64,000 nucleotides of DNA from an uncultured Sutterella sp. (GTDB lineage Bacteria > Pseudomonadota > Gammaproteobacteria > Burkholderiales > Burkholderiaceae_F). Shown in pieces: positions 42,524 to 50,221 of this stretch (position 1 is the stretch's first letter; the number at the start of each line of letters is the position of its first letter). Location of the stretch: NCBI GenBank assembly GCA_900545275.1, contig UQYG01000008.1, positions 1 through 64,000 on the forward strand, given 5' to 3'. The notes beneath the pieces are model-generated. The model did not search any database. It saw only the letters and a program-made list of their open reading frames with translations, and was not told where the DNA came from. Position numbers and translations under genes: made by a program.

Positions 42524-42846
42524 AGGCAAACTTGAAACATCCCAGCATCCCCTCTCCGGGGACACTTCGACTATAGCAGTGCGCACGGCACCAAGAAGTT
42601 CGAATAGGTAACAGGCTGTCACGCGTTCGTCACGGCGACCGACAGGCCGCCCGACGGTACGATGCGATATTAGCGGGGGATTTCCCGATCAAGGCGTAAG
42701 GAAGTCCCGAAGAGTTTCAAATTTCGCGTAAGTTTGTAACACGGTGTTGACGTGCTCCGACACGAAACGCCCGAAAAGGCGACAATGTTACAAATTCTCG
42801 GCCGCCCGAAAAACGGCCCATTCACCCTTTCCGAAGGAGAACTTCC
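42524..42846. promoter_or_regulatory. divergent region with OmpR-like inverted repeats
   Basis: No gene is seen in this 323-bp stretch. TTTGTAACA (42733-42741) and TGTTACAAA (42786-42794) are exact inverse repeats 44 bp apart, and GTAAGTTTGTAAC (42728-42740) contains two GTAA half-sites at nine-base spacing, the tandem arrangement used by OmpR-type regulators. TTGACG (42747-42752) lies between the two. On the minus strand TATAGT at about 42577-42572 may be the -10 box of the DUF3106 gene. Autoregulation by the downstream OmpR-type protein is likely. Confidence 0.5.
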
Positions 42847-43599
42847 GTGGAACGCACTCCCAAGATTCTCGTCGTGGACGACGATCCGAGACTTCGCGAC
42901 TTGCTGCGCCGCTATCTCGGTGAAAACGGCTTTCAGGTGTTCGTGAGCGAAAACGGCGCCGCCATGAACCGCATCTGGATGCGCGAACATTTCGACGCCC
43001 TGATTCTCGACCTCATGATGCCCGGTGAAGACGGTCTGCAGATCCTGCGCCGTCTGCGCGCCGCCAAAGACATGACGCCGATCATCATGCTCACGGCCCG
43101 CGGCGAAGACGTCGACCGAATCGTGGGTCTGGAACTCGGCGCCGACGACTACATCGCCAAGCCCTTCAATCCGCGCGAACTGCTCGCCCGCATTCATGCG
43201 GTGCTTCGCCGCCGTCCGGCCGCGGACGCCCCGGGCGCTCCCTCGCGCGAAAACGAAGTCGTCTCCTTCGGCGCCTTCACGCTCGACCTCGGCACCCGCG
43301 TTCTGAAGAAAAACGGCGAGCCCGTGCCCCTCACGACGGGCGAATTTGCGGTTCTCAAGGCCTTCGCGCGTCACCCGCGCACCCCGCTCTCGCGCGACAA
43401 ACTCATGGAAATGGCCCGCGGCCGCGAATACGAAGCCTTCGACCGGTCGCTCGACGTCCAGGTCTCGCGCCTTCGCAAGCTGATCGAACCCGATCCTTCG
43501 AAGCCCCGCTATCTGCAGACCGTCTGGGGTCTCGGCTACGTCTTCATTCCGGACGATCCCGCGCCCGAAGAAGGCGAAAAGAAGGACGCGGCGAAGTAA
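42847..43599 (+). CDS. OmpR-family response regulator
   Basis: This 250-residue regulator has a receiver domain with acidic pocket DDD (11-13), phospho-acceptor Asp55 in ILDLMMPGEDG and Lys105 in DDYIAKPFN, then an OmpR/PhoB winged helix (LDVQVSRLRKLIEPDP and TVWGLGYVF). It would be phosphorylated by the kinase encoded next. In betaproteobacteria the closest such pair is OmpR-EnvZ, which controls porins and osmotic response, but the exact role is not provable. It starts with GTG, seven bases behind AAGGAG. Confidence 0.93.
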   Translation: MERTPKILVVDDDPRLRDLLRRYLGENGFQVFVSENGAAMNRIWMREHFDALILDLMMPGEDGLQILRRLRAAKDMTPIIMLTARGEDVDRIVGLELGADDYIAKPFNPRELLARIHAVLRRRPAADAPGAPSRENEVVSFGAFTLDLGTRVLKKNGEPVPLTTGEFAVLKAFARHPRTPLSRDKLMEMARGREYEAFDRSLDVQVSRLRKLIEPDPSKPRYLQTVWGLGYVFIPDDPAPEEGEKKDAAK

Positions 43600-43614
43600 C
43601 GCGCCCCGCATTTC

Positions 43615-43689
43615 GATCGGGTGCCGGGCACCCGATCGGATGGAAAAAACACGATTCTCCGGGGCCCGTCCGTGCGGGCCCCTTTTCTT
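43615..43689 (+). terminator. two hairpins, the second terminator-like, between regulator and kinase genes
   Basis: GATCGGGTGC (43615-43624) pairs with GCACCCGATC (43628-43637). Then GGGGCCCG (43661-43668) pairs with CGGGCCCC (43675-43682) and is followed by TTTTCTT. The second has the form of an intrinsic terminator and ends only three bases before the kinase ATG, so kinase expression is probably attenuated. Confidence 0.75.
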
Positions 43690-43692
43690 CCG

Positions 43693-45081
43693 ATGATTGC
43701 CATTCCTCCGAATCACCGCCCGAGTCTTTTCTGGCGCACCTTTCTGCTTTTGTGCAGCCTCATCTTCTTCAGCGTGGTGGGGTGGCTGCAGAGCTTTCGC
43801 GTCTTAAGCGAACTCCCCTATTCCCAAGGGGTGGCGCAGCACATCGTCTCGACGGCGAACCTGACGCGATACGCCCTCGTCACGGCCGATCCGCTCTACC
43901 GCAAGGATCTCCTCACGGTGCTCGCCGCCCGCGAAGAGCTCCTCATCAGTCCGCGCGAAAATACGGACCGCGTGCGACCCCTTCCGAACGACGGCTTCAA
44001 TTCGCTCATCGAGCAGCTCGTCAAGGCGAACCTCGGCCAGTCGACCGTCCTCGCGGCGGAAGTGAACGGCATCAAGGGCCTCTGGGTCTCGGTCGACATC
44101 GACGGCGACGCCTATTGGCTGCAGACCTCCGACGAGCTTCTCGATCCGCCCTACGGCACGAGCTGGGTCTGGTGGGCGGTGGCCGCGTGCCTGGCGTCGC
44201 TTTTCGGCGCCACGCTCCTTGCGCGCCACGTCATCAAGCCGCTCGAAGCGCTTTCGGCCGCATCGAAACAGCTCGGACAGGGGCAGGTCCCCGATCCCTT
44301 GCCGGAAAATTCCGGAACGGCCGAAATCCAGGCGGTCAACATCAGCTTCAACCGCATGGTGCAGGATCTGCGCCGCATGGACGCGGACCGGGAGCTTCTC
44401 CTTGCGGGGGTCTCGCATGACCTTCGCACGCCGATCACGCGTCTGCGCCTCGAGGTGGAACTCGCGAACCTATCGGACGACTCCCGCAACGCCATGGTGA
44501 GCGACCTCGAGCAGATGGAAAACATCGTCACGCAGTTCCTCGCCTATGCGCGCCGCAACAAATCCGAACAGGTCGAAGTCGACCTCGGCGAAGCCGTGAA
44601 GGCGGCAATGGACAACGCTCGTCTCAAGAGCGACTCGACGATCGAAACCGAAGTGTCGCTCGAAACCGGCCACCTCGTCATGGCGCACCCGATCGAACTC
44701 TCGCGCGCGATCCAGAACCTCTTTACGAACGCTTCGCGCTACGGACGAAGCGAAGACGGCCACCTCCACCTCACGGTCTTCGTGAAGAAGGTCGGCAAAA
44801 ATGCCGAACTCGTCGTGGAGGACCGGGGAGCGGGGCTCCCCGAAGATCAGCGCGAGCGCGTGATGCGCCCCTTCGAGCGCGGCGAGAGCGCGCGAAGCGG
44901 CGTGACGGGTACGGGCCTCGGGCTTGCGATCGTCGACCGCATCGTCCGGCGCTCGGGCGGAAGCGTCAAGCTCGAATCGGCCGAACCCCACGGCCTGCGC
45001 GTGCGGATCACCTTCCCCGCCGTCACGCCCAAAAAGAAGAAGGTCAAAGAGGTACAGGAAAAGTCCGAAAAATCGTCCTGA
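43693..45081 (+). CDS. EnvZ-type sensor histidine kinase
   Basis: This 462-residue kinase has a first membrane helix (about 15-32), a periplasmic domain of about 115 residues, a second helix (about 155-178), a HAMP linker, the HisKA H-box with His242 in GVSHDLRTPITRLRLE and an ATP-binding domain (NLFTNASRYG, DRGAGLP, GTGLGLAI). The HDLRTP box is that of the EnvZ class. It pairs with the regulator 93 bp upstream. The ATG at 43693 comes directly after a terminator-like hairpin and has no ribosome site in the usual place, so its translation may be low or coupled in an unusual way. The C-terminus is a lysine/glutamate tail. Confidence 0.92.
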   Translation: MIAIPPNHRPSLFWRTFLLLCSLIFFSVVGWLQSFRVLSELPYSQGVAQHIVSTANLTRYALVTADPLYRKDLLTVLAAREELLISPRENTDRVRPLPNDGFNSLIEQLVKANLGQSTVLAAEVNGIKGLWVSVDIDGDAYWLQTSDELLDPPYGTSWVWWAVAACLASLFGATLLARHVIKPLEALSAASKQLGQGQVPDPLPENSGTAEIQAVNISFNRMVQDLRRMDADRELLLAGVSHDLRTPITRLRLEVELANLSDDSRNAMVSDLEQMENIVTQFLAYARRNKSEQVEVDLGEAVKAAMDNARLKSDSTIETEVSLETGHLVMAHPIELSRAIQNLFTNASRYGRSEDGHLHLTVFVKKVGKNAELVVEDRGAGLPEDQRERVMRPFERGESARSGVTGTGLGLAIVDRIVRRSGGSVKLESAEPHGLRVRITFPAVTPKKKKVKEVQEKSEKSS

Positions 45082-45107
45082 CGGTTCTTCTCCGGCAGTT
45101 CTCGGCA

Positions 45108-45143
45108 CAACGCCCCCAGCTCTTTCCGGGGGCGTTGCGTTTT
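45108..45143 (+). terminator. terminator after the histidine kinase
   Basis: CAACGCCCCC (45108-45117) pairs with GGGGGCGTTG (45128-45137), followed by CGTTTT. Confidence 0.78.
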
Positions 45144-45153
45144 GGAGAGTCCG

Positions 45154-46332
45154 TCAGAAGGCGTCGTCCCGTGCGAGGAGAACGACCGCCTGCGCGACCA
45201 TTCCCTCTTCGCGCCCCACGGCGTCCATCTTTTCGTTCGTCTTCGCCTTGATGCTCACGGCGTCGGCAGAGATTTCGAGGAGTTTCGCGACGTTTTCGCG
45301 GATCGTCGCCTTGTAGGTCCCGAGCTTCGGGCGCTCGCACACGACCGTCGCATCGAGATTTACGACGCGCCACCCCTTTTCCTTCGCAAGCGTCACGACG
45401 GCGCTCAGGAGCTTTCCGGAATCCGCCCCCTTCCACTTCGGGTCGCTCGGAGGAAAATGCGTCCCGATGTCGCCGAGAGATGCGGCGCCGAGCACGGCGT
45501 CGGTAACGGCGTGCAATAGCACGTCCGCGTCGCTGTGGCCGTCGAGTCCCTTTTCAAAGGGGATCGCAATGCCCCCCAGAATGAGAGGGCGTCCCTCCAC
45601 CAGACGGTGCGAATCGTAGCCCTGTCCCACGCGGATCGGAAACATGTTCTTTTCTCCCAGAATGAGGCCCGCCAAGGCGCGGTCGGCGGGTTCGGTGACT
45701 TTGAAGTTCGTGGCGCGGGAAGATACGAGCGCGATTTTCGCTCCCCGTCGCTCCATGGCGCTCGCCTCGTCGGTGATGCCCGTCAAATCCCCCGAGAGCG
45801 CTTCGCGAAGCGGGCGCAGGCGAAAGAGTTGCGGCGTCGCCGCTCGCCAAAGACCCGCGCGGGGCACCGTCTCGAGAATGCAGCCCTCTCCGTCGCCGCG
45901 CTTCATCGTGTCGGCCGCGGGCTGCGCAAGAATGCCGCCGTCGAGCGTTTCGTCTCCGAGCACCTTGTCCAGAAGCGCTCCCACCTCCCCCGGACGCACG
46001 CAGGGACGCGCCGCGTCGTGGACGAGCACCCAAACGTCGTCGCGCCAACCCGACGCCACAAGTCCGTTTCGCACGGACTCGGCCCGCTCGGCGCCGCCCG
46101 CGCACAGGACGCGAACGTGCGGCGGAAAATCTTTCTTCACTTCGTCGATGTACGGATCTTCGGGGCTCACCACCACGACGATCTCGTCGATCCGCTCTAC
46201 CGCGGCGAGCGCGAGGACGGTCGACGTCAGCATGGGACGGCCCGCAATCGGGAGGTACTGCTTCGGGCGGTCGGCGCGCATGCGGCTGCCGACGCCCGCC
46301 GCGCAGACGAGCGCGGCAATTTTGGGTTCCAT
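45154..46332 (-). CDS. ispDF: bifunctional IspD-IspF fusion (MEP isoprenoid pathway)
   Basis: This 392-residue protein fuses two enzymes of the non-mevalonate pathway. Residues 1-229 are IspD (2-C-methylerythritol 4-phosphate cytidylyltransferase: ALVCAAGVGSRMRADRPKQY, VLVHDAARPCV). Residues 230-392 are IspF (cyclodiphosphate synthase: IRVGQGYDSHRL with metal Asp and His, GLDGHSDADVLLHAVTDA, then IKAKTNEKMDAVGREEG). It makes IPP/DMAPP precursors. Fusions are usual in alpha- and epsilonproteobacteria, whereas betaproteobacteria mostly have two genes. The junction keeps an ATG (45645) with GGGAG eight bases before it, a possible leftover start of a once separate ispF. The ATG at 46332 is taken as start. 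Confidence 0.94.
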   Translation of the reverse strand: MEPKIAALVCAAGVGSRMRADRPKQYLPIAGRPMLTSTVLALAAVERIDEIVVVVSPEDPYIDEVKKDFPPHVRVLCAGGAERAESVRNGLVASGWRDDVWVLVHDAARPCVRPGEVGALLDKVLGDETLDGGILAQPAADTMKRGDGEGCILETVPRAGLWRAATPQLFRLRPLREALSGDLTGITDEASAMERRGAKIALVSSRATNFKVTEPADRALAGLILGEKNMFPIRVGQGYDSHRLVEGRPLILGGIAIPFEKGLDGHSDADVLLHAVTDAVLGAASLGDIGTHFPPSDPKWKGADSGKLLSAVVTLAKEKGWRVVNLDATVVCERPKLGTYKATIRENVAKLLEISADAVSIKAKTNEKMDAVGREEGMVAQAVVLLARDDAF

Positions 46333-46380
46333 AACGTTTCTCTTCGGACGTTGCGATGAGGACATTCTATGGGAGACGGC

Positions 46381-46420
46381 AAAAGGGCGGGGCGCCTCCC
46401 CGAAGGAAAGCGCCCCGCCC
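46381..46420 (-). terminator. terminator of the flavoprotein-cytochrome operon
   Basis: On the minus strand GGGCGGGGCGC (46420-46410) pairs exactly with GCGCCCCGCCC (46395-46385), followed by TTTT. Confidence 0.9.
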
Positions 46421-46448
46421 CCGTCATGCACTCAAGCGTTGCCGAGAA

Positions 46449-46796
46449 TTACGGCACCTTGTAGTGGATGTTGTGGCACGACGAGCACATGTTGACGCTT
46501 TGCTTGTGACCCTGATGGCACTCCAGACACCCGACGTCGATCAGGTGGTTGTAGTGCGGGTTCGGGTCGACCTTCTTCGTGCGTTCGGCGAGTTTTTCGG
46601 CCGGACCGTGGCAGCCGAGGCACGTTTCGCTCTTTACCGTTGCGCCCGGAGCGGGCGTCGTCTTGCCGTCATGGCAGGCGGCGCACGCGACGCCGCGCGT
46701 TGCGTGACGGTCAGCCAAAAAATCCGCGGCACCCGCCTGGGCCGACAGGATGAGACCGGCCGCGAGCATCAAACCCATTACAACGTTTTTTCTCAT
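46449..46796 (-). CDS. small periplasmic tetrahaem cytochrome c
   Basis: This 115-residue protein has a signal peptide (about 1-23) and four CxxCH haem sites at residues 38-42, 59-63, 90-94 and 104-108, with extra His for axial ligands. The length and spacing match the tetrahaem cytochrome domain of flavocytochrome c fumarate reductase (FccA of Shewanella), here as a separate protein. It would carry electrons from a quinol-linked cytochrome to the flavoprotein encoded 12 bp upstream. A very strong ribosome site (AAGGAGG) suggests it is made in high amount. Confidence 0.93.
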   Translation of the reverse strand: MRKNVVMGLMLAAGLILSAQAGAADFLADRHATRGVACAACHDGKTTPAPGATVKSETCLGCHGPAEKLAERTKKVDPNPHYNHLIDVGCLECHQGHKQSVNMCSSCHNIHYKVP

Positions 46797-46808
46797 GATT
46801 CATCCTCC

Positions 46809-48308
46809 TTACTTCTTCGCGGGAGCGGCCTTAGCGCGGGCCGCCGCATGACGGGCCGCCACGCGTCCGAAGACCATGCCGCCGCCCAACTGGTTGCCGC
46901 CGATGTCGTCCTGATACCAGAGACCGCCCGCTGCAGCGCCCGCGGCGTAGAGACCGGGAATCGGACGGTTTTCGAAGTTGATTACCTGCGCGTCCGGATT
47001 GATCTTCGGACCGCCCATGGTGCTCGCCATGCCGCCCGCAGCCGCGATCATGTAGTAGGGCCCCGTTTCGAGCGCATGGGGCGTTTCGTATTCGTAGGGA
47101 GGATCAAGTTCCTTGGCCTTGCCGGCCTTCACAGCTTCGTTGAAGGTCTTCACCGTCTCAACCAGGGCTTCGGGCGGAACGCCCGCAACTTTGGCGACCT
47201 CTTCGATCGTCTCGCCCTTGAAGACTTCGTAGCCCAAGCGCGAGAAGCGCTTGATCGTGTTCGAGAGGATGTTGTCGTTCGCGTCCGCGTCCTGACCGAT
47301 CAGCATGAAGCTGCGGTTGTCGGGCGTGCGCTGAGCGATGGCCTTGGCCTTCGGGACCTGGAGCCAGGTTTCCGGAACGAAGCGCTTCCCGTTCGTGCCC
47401 ACCTGAATGCCGTAGCCCGCGTGCATCAGGGGCGACGGATTGGCGTGGCCGGTCGGGGTGATCGGGCCCGCATAGAACTGGTCCATGTTGACGAGCTTCG
47501 CGTGGACTTCCTGGGTCATCAGGATGTTTTCGCCCGTGATCCAGGGCGAACCGCGCACGATGAGGCGCGAAGCCCACGGACCGATGTACTGGCAGACCAT
47601 GGCTTCGTTCGCGCCGAAACCGCCCGTCGTCAAAATCACGCCGCCCTTGGCGCGGTAATGCTTGCGCCCTTCGGGCGTGATGCAGGCAACGCCTTCGACT
47701 TCCATCACGTCGTTGGCCAGAAGCTTGACGGCCTTGGTGTTGTAATGAATGGGAACGCCCTTCTTCTTGAGCGCGGCCATGAGGCAACGAAGCAGCATCG
47801 AGCCCCCGGTGATGCCTTCACCCGGGCTGATGACGCAGCGCGAGAGTTCCGGAGCGGGGAGGTTTTCCCAAAGGAAAAACGGCGTGCCGTGGTCGGCGAG
47901 CCAGTCGATGCCTTTTCCGGCTTCCTTCGCGTAAACGCGTACGAGCTCGGGGTCGGAACGATAGCCCGAAAGCTTCATCATGTCGTTGAAGAAGGCTTCT
48001 TCGTTGTCTTCCGGATGGTTCTTCTGGAAGCGGCTTCCGACCGCGGCGATCCAGCCCGAGGAATAGACGGTCGTGCCGTCGGGGCGGCCCATCTTCTCGA
48101 GCAGAACGGTTTTCGCGCCCTGCTCCGCAGCTTCCAACGCCGCGCACATCCCGGCAAAGCCCGCGCCCACCACGACGACGTCGTACACCTCGTCCTTTTT
48201 CTTCGGGTCCGGCTTCTTGGGCTTGGCTTCCACCGTACCGACCGCGGCGGCCATCGCGGCGCCCGCCGCAAATCCCGTCTTCAAAAAGTCTCTGCGTTTC
48301 AGACTCAT
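46809..48308 (-). CDS. Tat-exported flavoprotein reductase partnered with a tetrahaem cytochrome
   Basis: This 499-residue protein has a twin-arginine signal (KRRDFLKTGFAAGAAMAAAV, about 4-23), a lysine/proline linker and an FAD_binding_2 domain (VVVVGAGFAGMC, about 44-55; IPGLYAAGAAAGGLW near the end). It belongs to the fumarate reductase/flavocytochrome c flavoprotein family. Folding before Tat export implies that FAD is inserted in the cytoplasm. With the tetrahaem cytochrome 12 bp downstream it forms a two-subunit version of flavocytochrome c. The electron acceptor could be fumarate, methacrylate, urocanate or another enoate; residues alone do not settle it. Confidence 0.9.
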   Translation of the reverse strand: MSLKRRDFLKTGFAAGAAMAAAVGTVEAKPKKPDPKKKDEVYDVVVVGAGFAGMCAALEAAEQGAKTVLLEKMGRPDGTTVYSSGWIAAVGSRFQKNHPEDNEEAFFNDMMKLSGYRSDPELVRVYAKEAGKGIDWLADHGTPFFLWENLPAPELSRCVISPGEGITGGSMLLRCLMAALKKKGVPIHYNTKAVKLLANDVMEVEGVACITPEGRKHYRAKGGVILTTGGFGANEAMVCQYIGPWASRLIVRGSPWITGENILMTQEVHAKLVNMDQFYAGPITPTGHANPSPLMHAGYGIQVGTNGKRFVPETWLQVPKAKAIAQRTPDNRSFMLIGQDADANDNILSNTIKRFSRLGYEVFKGETIEEVAKVAGVPPEALVETVKTFNEAVKAGKAKELDPPYEYETPHALETGPYYMIAAAGGMASTMGGPKINPDAQVINFENRPIPGLYAAGAAAGGLWYQDDIGGNQLGGGMVFGRVAARHAAARAKAAPAKK

Positions 48309-48766
48309 GAGGGTCTCCTTTCATATTTGGGAAAGTCCCGTTCAGGGCCGCCCGGCTTCAAGTCTTTCCACACCGATCAACCCCGTAGAAGAACGCTCGG
48401 ATTCGTTGTATCCGAACGCATTCAGCTTGAGAATATGCGCGAACTTTTACGGAAGCAAGTCGGGAGTTTTCCCGAACGGATATTCCCGGTTTCCCAACAA
48501 AAATCACCTCAGAAAGGCGGGCGGAGGAACGGGTGAAAATCCCCTATTACCTATCCGTCGGACGCAGTGTTGGGACGGGAAGAACTCCGGCGTACCGATG
48601 GGTAATCCGAAGGTTTAGTCATCTTCTTATATTAGGGTTATCACCTAGAATTCACCTTTTCTCGACGTCTCTCGTCTCGGCAAAATTCGCAAAGCTTTTC
48701 TCGCGGAGCGCCCCCTTGCGCTCCTCCCTCAAAATTCAATCGACACGAAATCCAAGGAGTACTTCC
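48309..48766. promoter_or_regulatory. 458-bp divergent region, flavoprotein operon / FadL-type porin
   Basis: I find no gene here. The right half is AT-richer and contains TATATTAG and AGAATT stretches that could be promoter elements of the porin gene, and TAGG-N7-CCTA near 48637-48651 is a small dyad. The strong AAGGAG at about 48754 belongs to the porin gene. A segment near 48525-48560 (GGGTGAAAATCCCC) recalls flavin or cobalamin riboswitch cores, but the other conserved parts are missing. Confidence 0.4.
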
Positions 48767-50089
48767 GTGCAACGTGCTGCTTTCAAAGTCGCGCTCACCG
48801 CGATCGCCGTAGCTGCCGCCTTTGCCTCGACGGCTCACGCCGCGGGCTTCATGCTTACCGAACAGTCCGCCGGTTCCCTCGGCCGCGCCTATGCCGGCGC
48901 CGGCGTCGACGGCACCGACCTCTCGGGCGTTTACTACAACCCGGCCACGATGGTCCTTCACAAGGGCACGGCCATCCAGATGGGCTTCGTCGGCATCGGT
49001 CTGAACCTCGACTACGTTGGTGAAGACGCCAACGGTAACGAAGTGACCGCCAACGGCCGCAACAAGTCGCAGGCCATCCCGCACGGTTACATCGTTCACC
49101 AGATCAACGACAAGGCTTGGTTTGGTCTCGCCATGACGGTTCCGTTCGGCATGGGCACTGAATACGACAACGATTGGGCCGGCAACGAACACGGCATTTC
49201 TGCCACCATCCTTACGTTCGACCTGAATCCGAACTTTGCCTTCAAGCTCAGCGAAAAATTCAGCGTGGGCTTTGGTGCTTCGATTCAGTACGCTTCGGCT
49301 GACCTGAAGATTCGTAAGAATATTATGGGTGAGCTCGCGGAAAAGTCGCCTTCTCCTCTCCCTATCACTGACGCCAGCGTACGTTCCGAAATTGATGCAG
49401 ACAGCATCGCGTGGGGTTGGAACGTCGGCATGATGTGGTCGCCTCTGGAAAACCTTCGTTTTGGCGTGTCCTACCGCTCGAAGATCACACATGATGCGGA
49501 AGGCGATCTTTCCATCGACCAGTTGAGTGTTGAACCGTCAATTCCTGGCTTTGATTCTATCCTCGCCGGACGACTCGAAGACATGCAAATGTACGGCGAC
49601 ATGACCGGCGCCGCCACCGTGACGGCTCCTGCCTGGGCCATGGCTTCTGTGGCTTGGGATGTGAATGATCTCGTCAGCCTTTACGGTACCTTCCGTTGGA
49701 CGGACTGGTCGAGCTTTGATGAACTCAAGATTGACGGCAACGGTCAAACGGTGTCCACCATCCCCAACAAGTGGCGTGATACCTACCTGGGCTCCCTCGG
49801 CATGGATCTTCGTCTCACCGACTGGTGGACCCTGCGCGGCGGTATCGCCTACGAATCCTCGCCGATCGCCAATCCGCAGTACCGTACGGCCATCATTCCG
49901 GACGCCGACCGTTGGTGGTTCGCCATCGGTTCGTCCTTCAAGTGGAGCGACAACTTCCAGACGGACATTTCGTTCGCTCACCTCCACGGCGTGCATGAAC
50001 GCAACATTTATGGCGCCGATGGTAAGGAAGGCCGCTTCCGCAAGTTGGACGCCTACCTCCTCGGTGCTCAGCTGGTCTACAAATTCTAA
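48767..50089 (+). CDS. FadL/OmpP1-family outer-membrane transporter
   Basis: This 440-residue protein has a signal peptide (cut at STAHAAGF) and the FadL N-terminal hallmark, GFMLTEQSAGSLGRAYAG, then YYNPATM, followed by a 14-strand barrel ending in LVYKF. FadL proteins let long-chain fatty acids or other hydrophobic compounds diffuse through the outer membrane. Many gut members are of unknown substrate. The GTG at 48767 lies seven bases behind AAGGAG; the frame is open before it without similarity. The DNA for the middle of the barrel (about 49200-49560) is less GC-rich than the ends. Confidence 0.92.
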   Translation: MQRAAFKVALTAIAVAAAFASTAHAAGFMLTEQSAGSLGRAYAGAGVDGTDLSGVYYNPATMVLHKGTAIQMGFVGIGLNLDYVGEDANGNEVTANGRNKSQAIPHGYIVHQINDKAWFGLAMTVPFGMGTEYDNDWAGNEHGISATILTFDLNPNFAFKLSEKFSVGFGASIQYASADLKIRKNIMGELAEKSPSPLPITDASVRSEIDADSIAWGWNVGMMWSPLENLRFGVSYRSKITHDAEGDLSIDQLSVEPSIPGFDSILAGRLEDMQMYGDMTGAATVTAPAWAMASVAWDVNDLVSLYGTFRWTDWSSFDELKIDGNGQTVSTIPNKWRDTYLGSLGMDLRLTDWWTLRGGIAYESSPIANPQYRTAIIPDADRWWFAIGSSFKWSDNFQTDISFAHLHGVHERNIYGADGKEGRFRKLDAYLLGAQLVYKF

Positions 50090-50115
50090 TCCTTTGATTC
50101 GAACGGTTTGACCTC

Positions 50116-50153
50116 AAAAGGACTCGTGTTTCGACACGGGTCCTTTTCTTTTT
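50116..50153 (+). terminator. terminator after the FadL-type porin
   Basis: AAAAGGACTCGTG (50116-50128) pairs with CACGGGTCCTTTT (50135-50147), then a T-rich run. Confidence 0.92.
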
Positions 50154-50221
50154 CCTTTTCCCCTTTGCGCTATAGTCATTCTTCTTAGGTTTTTCTCTTC
50201 GACCTGCCTTTGACGTCTGCC

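Noticed and set aside
48525..48610. GGGTGAAAATCCCC stretch upstream of the FadL-type gene as a flavin or cobalamin riboswitch
   Set aside because: Only one short core-like word is present; the other conserved blocks and closing helices of both riboswitch classes are not found, and the downstream gene is not a typical target.
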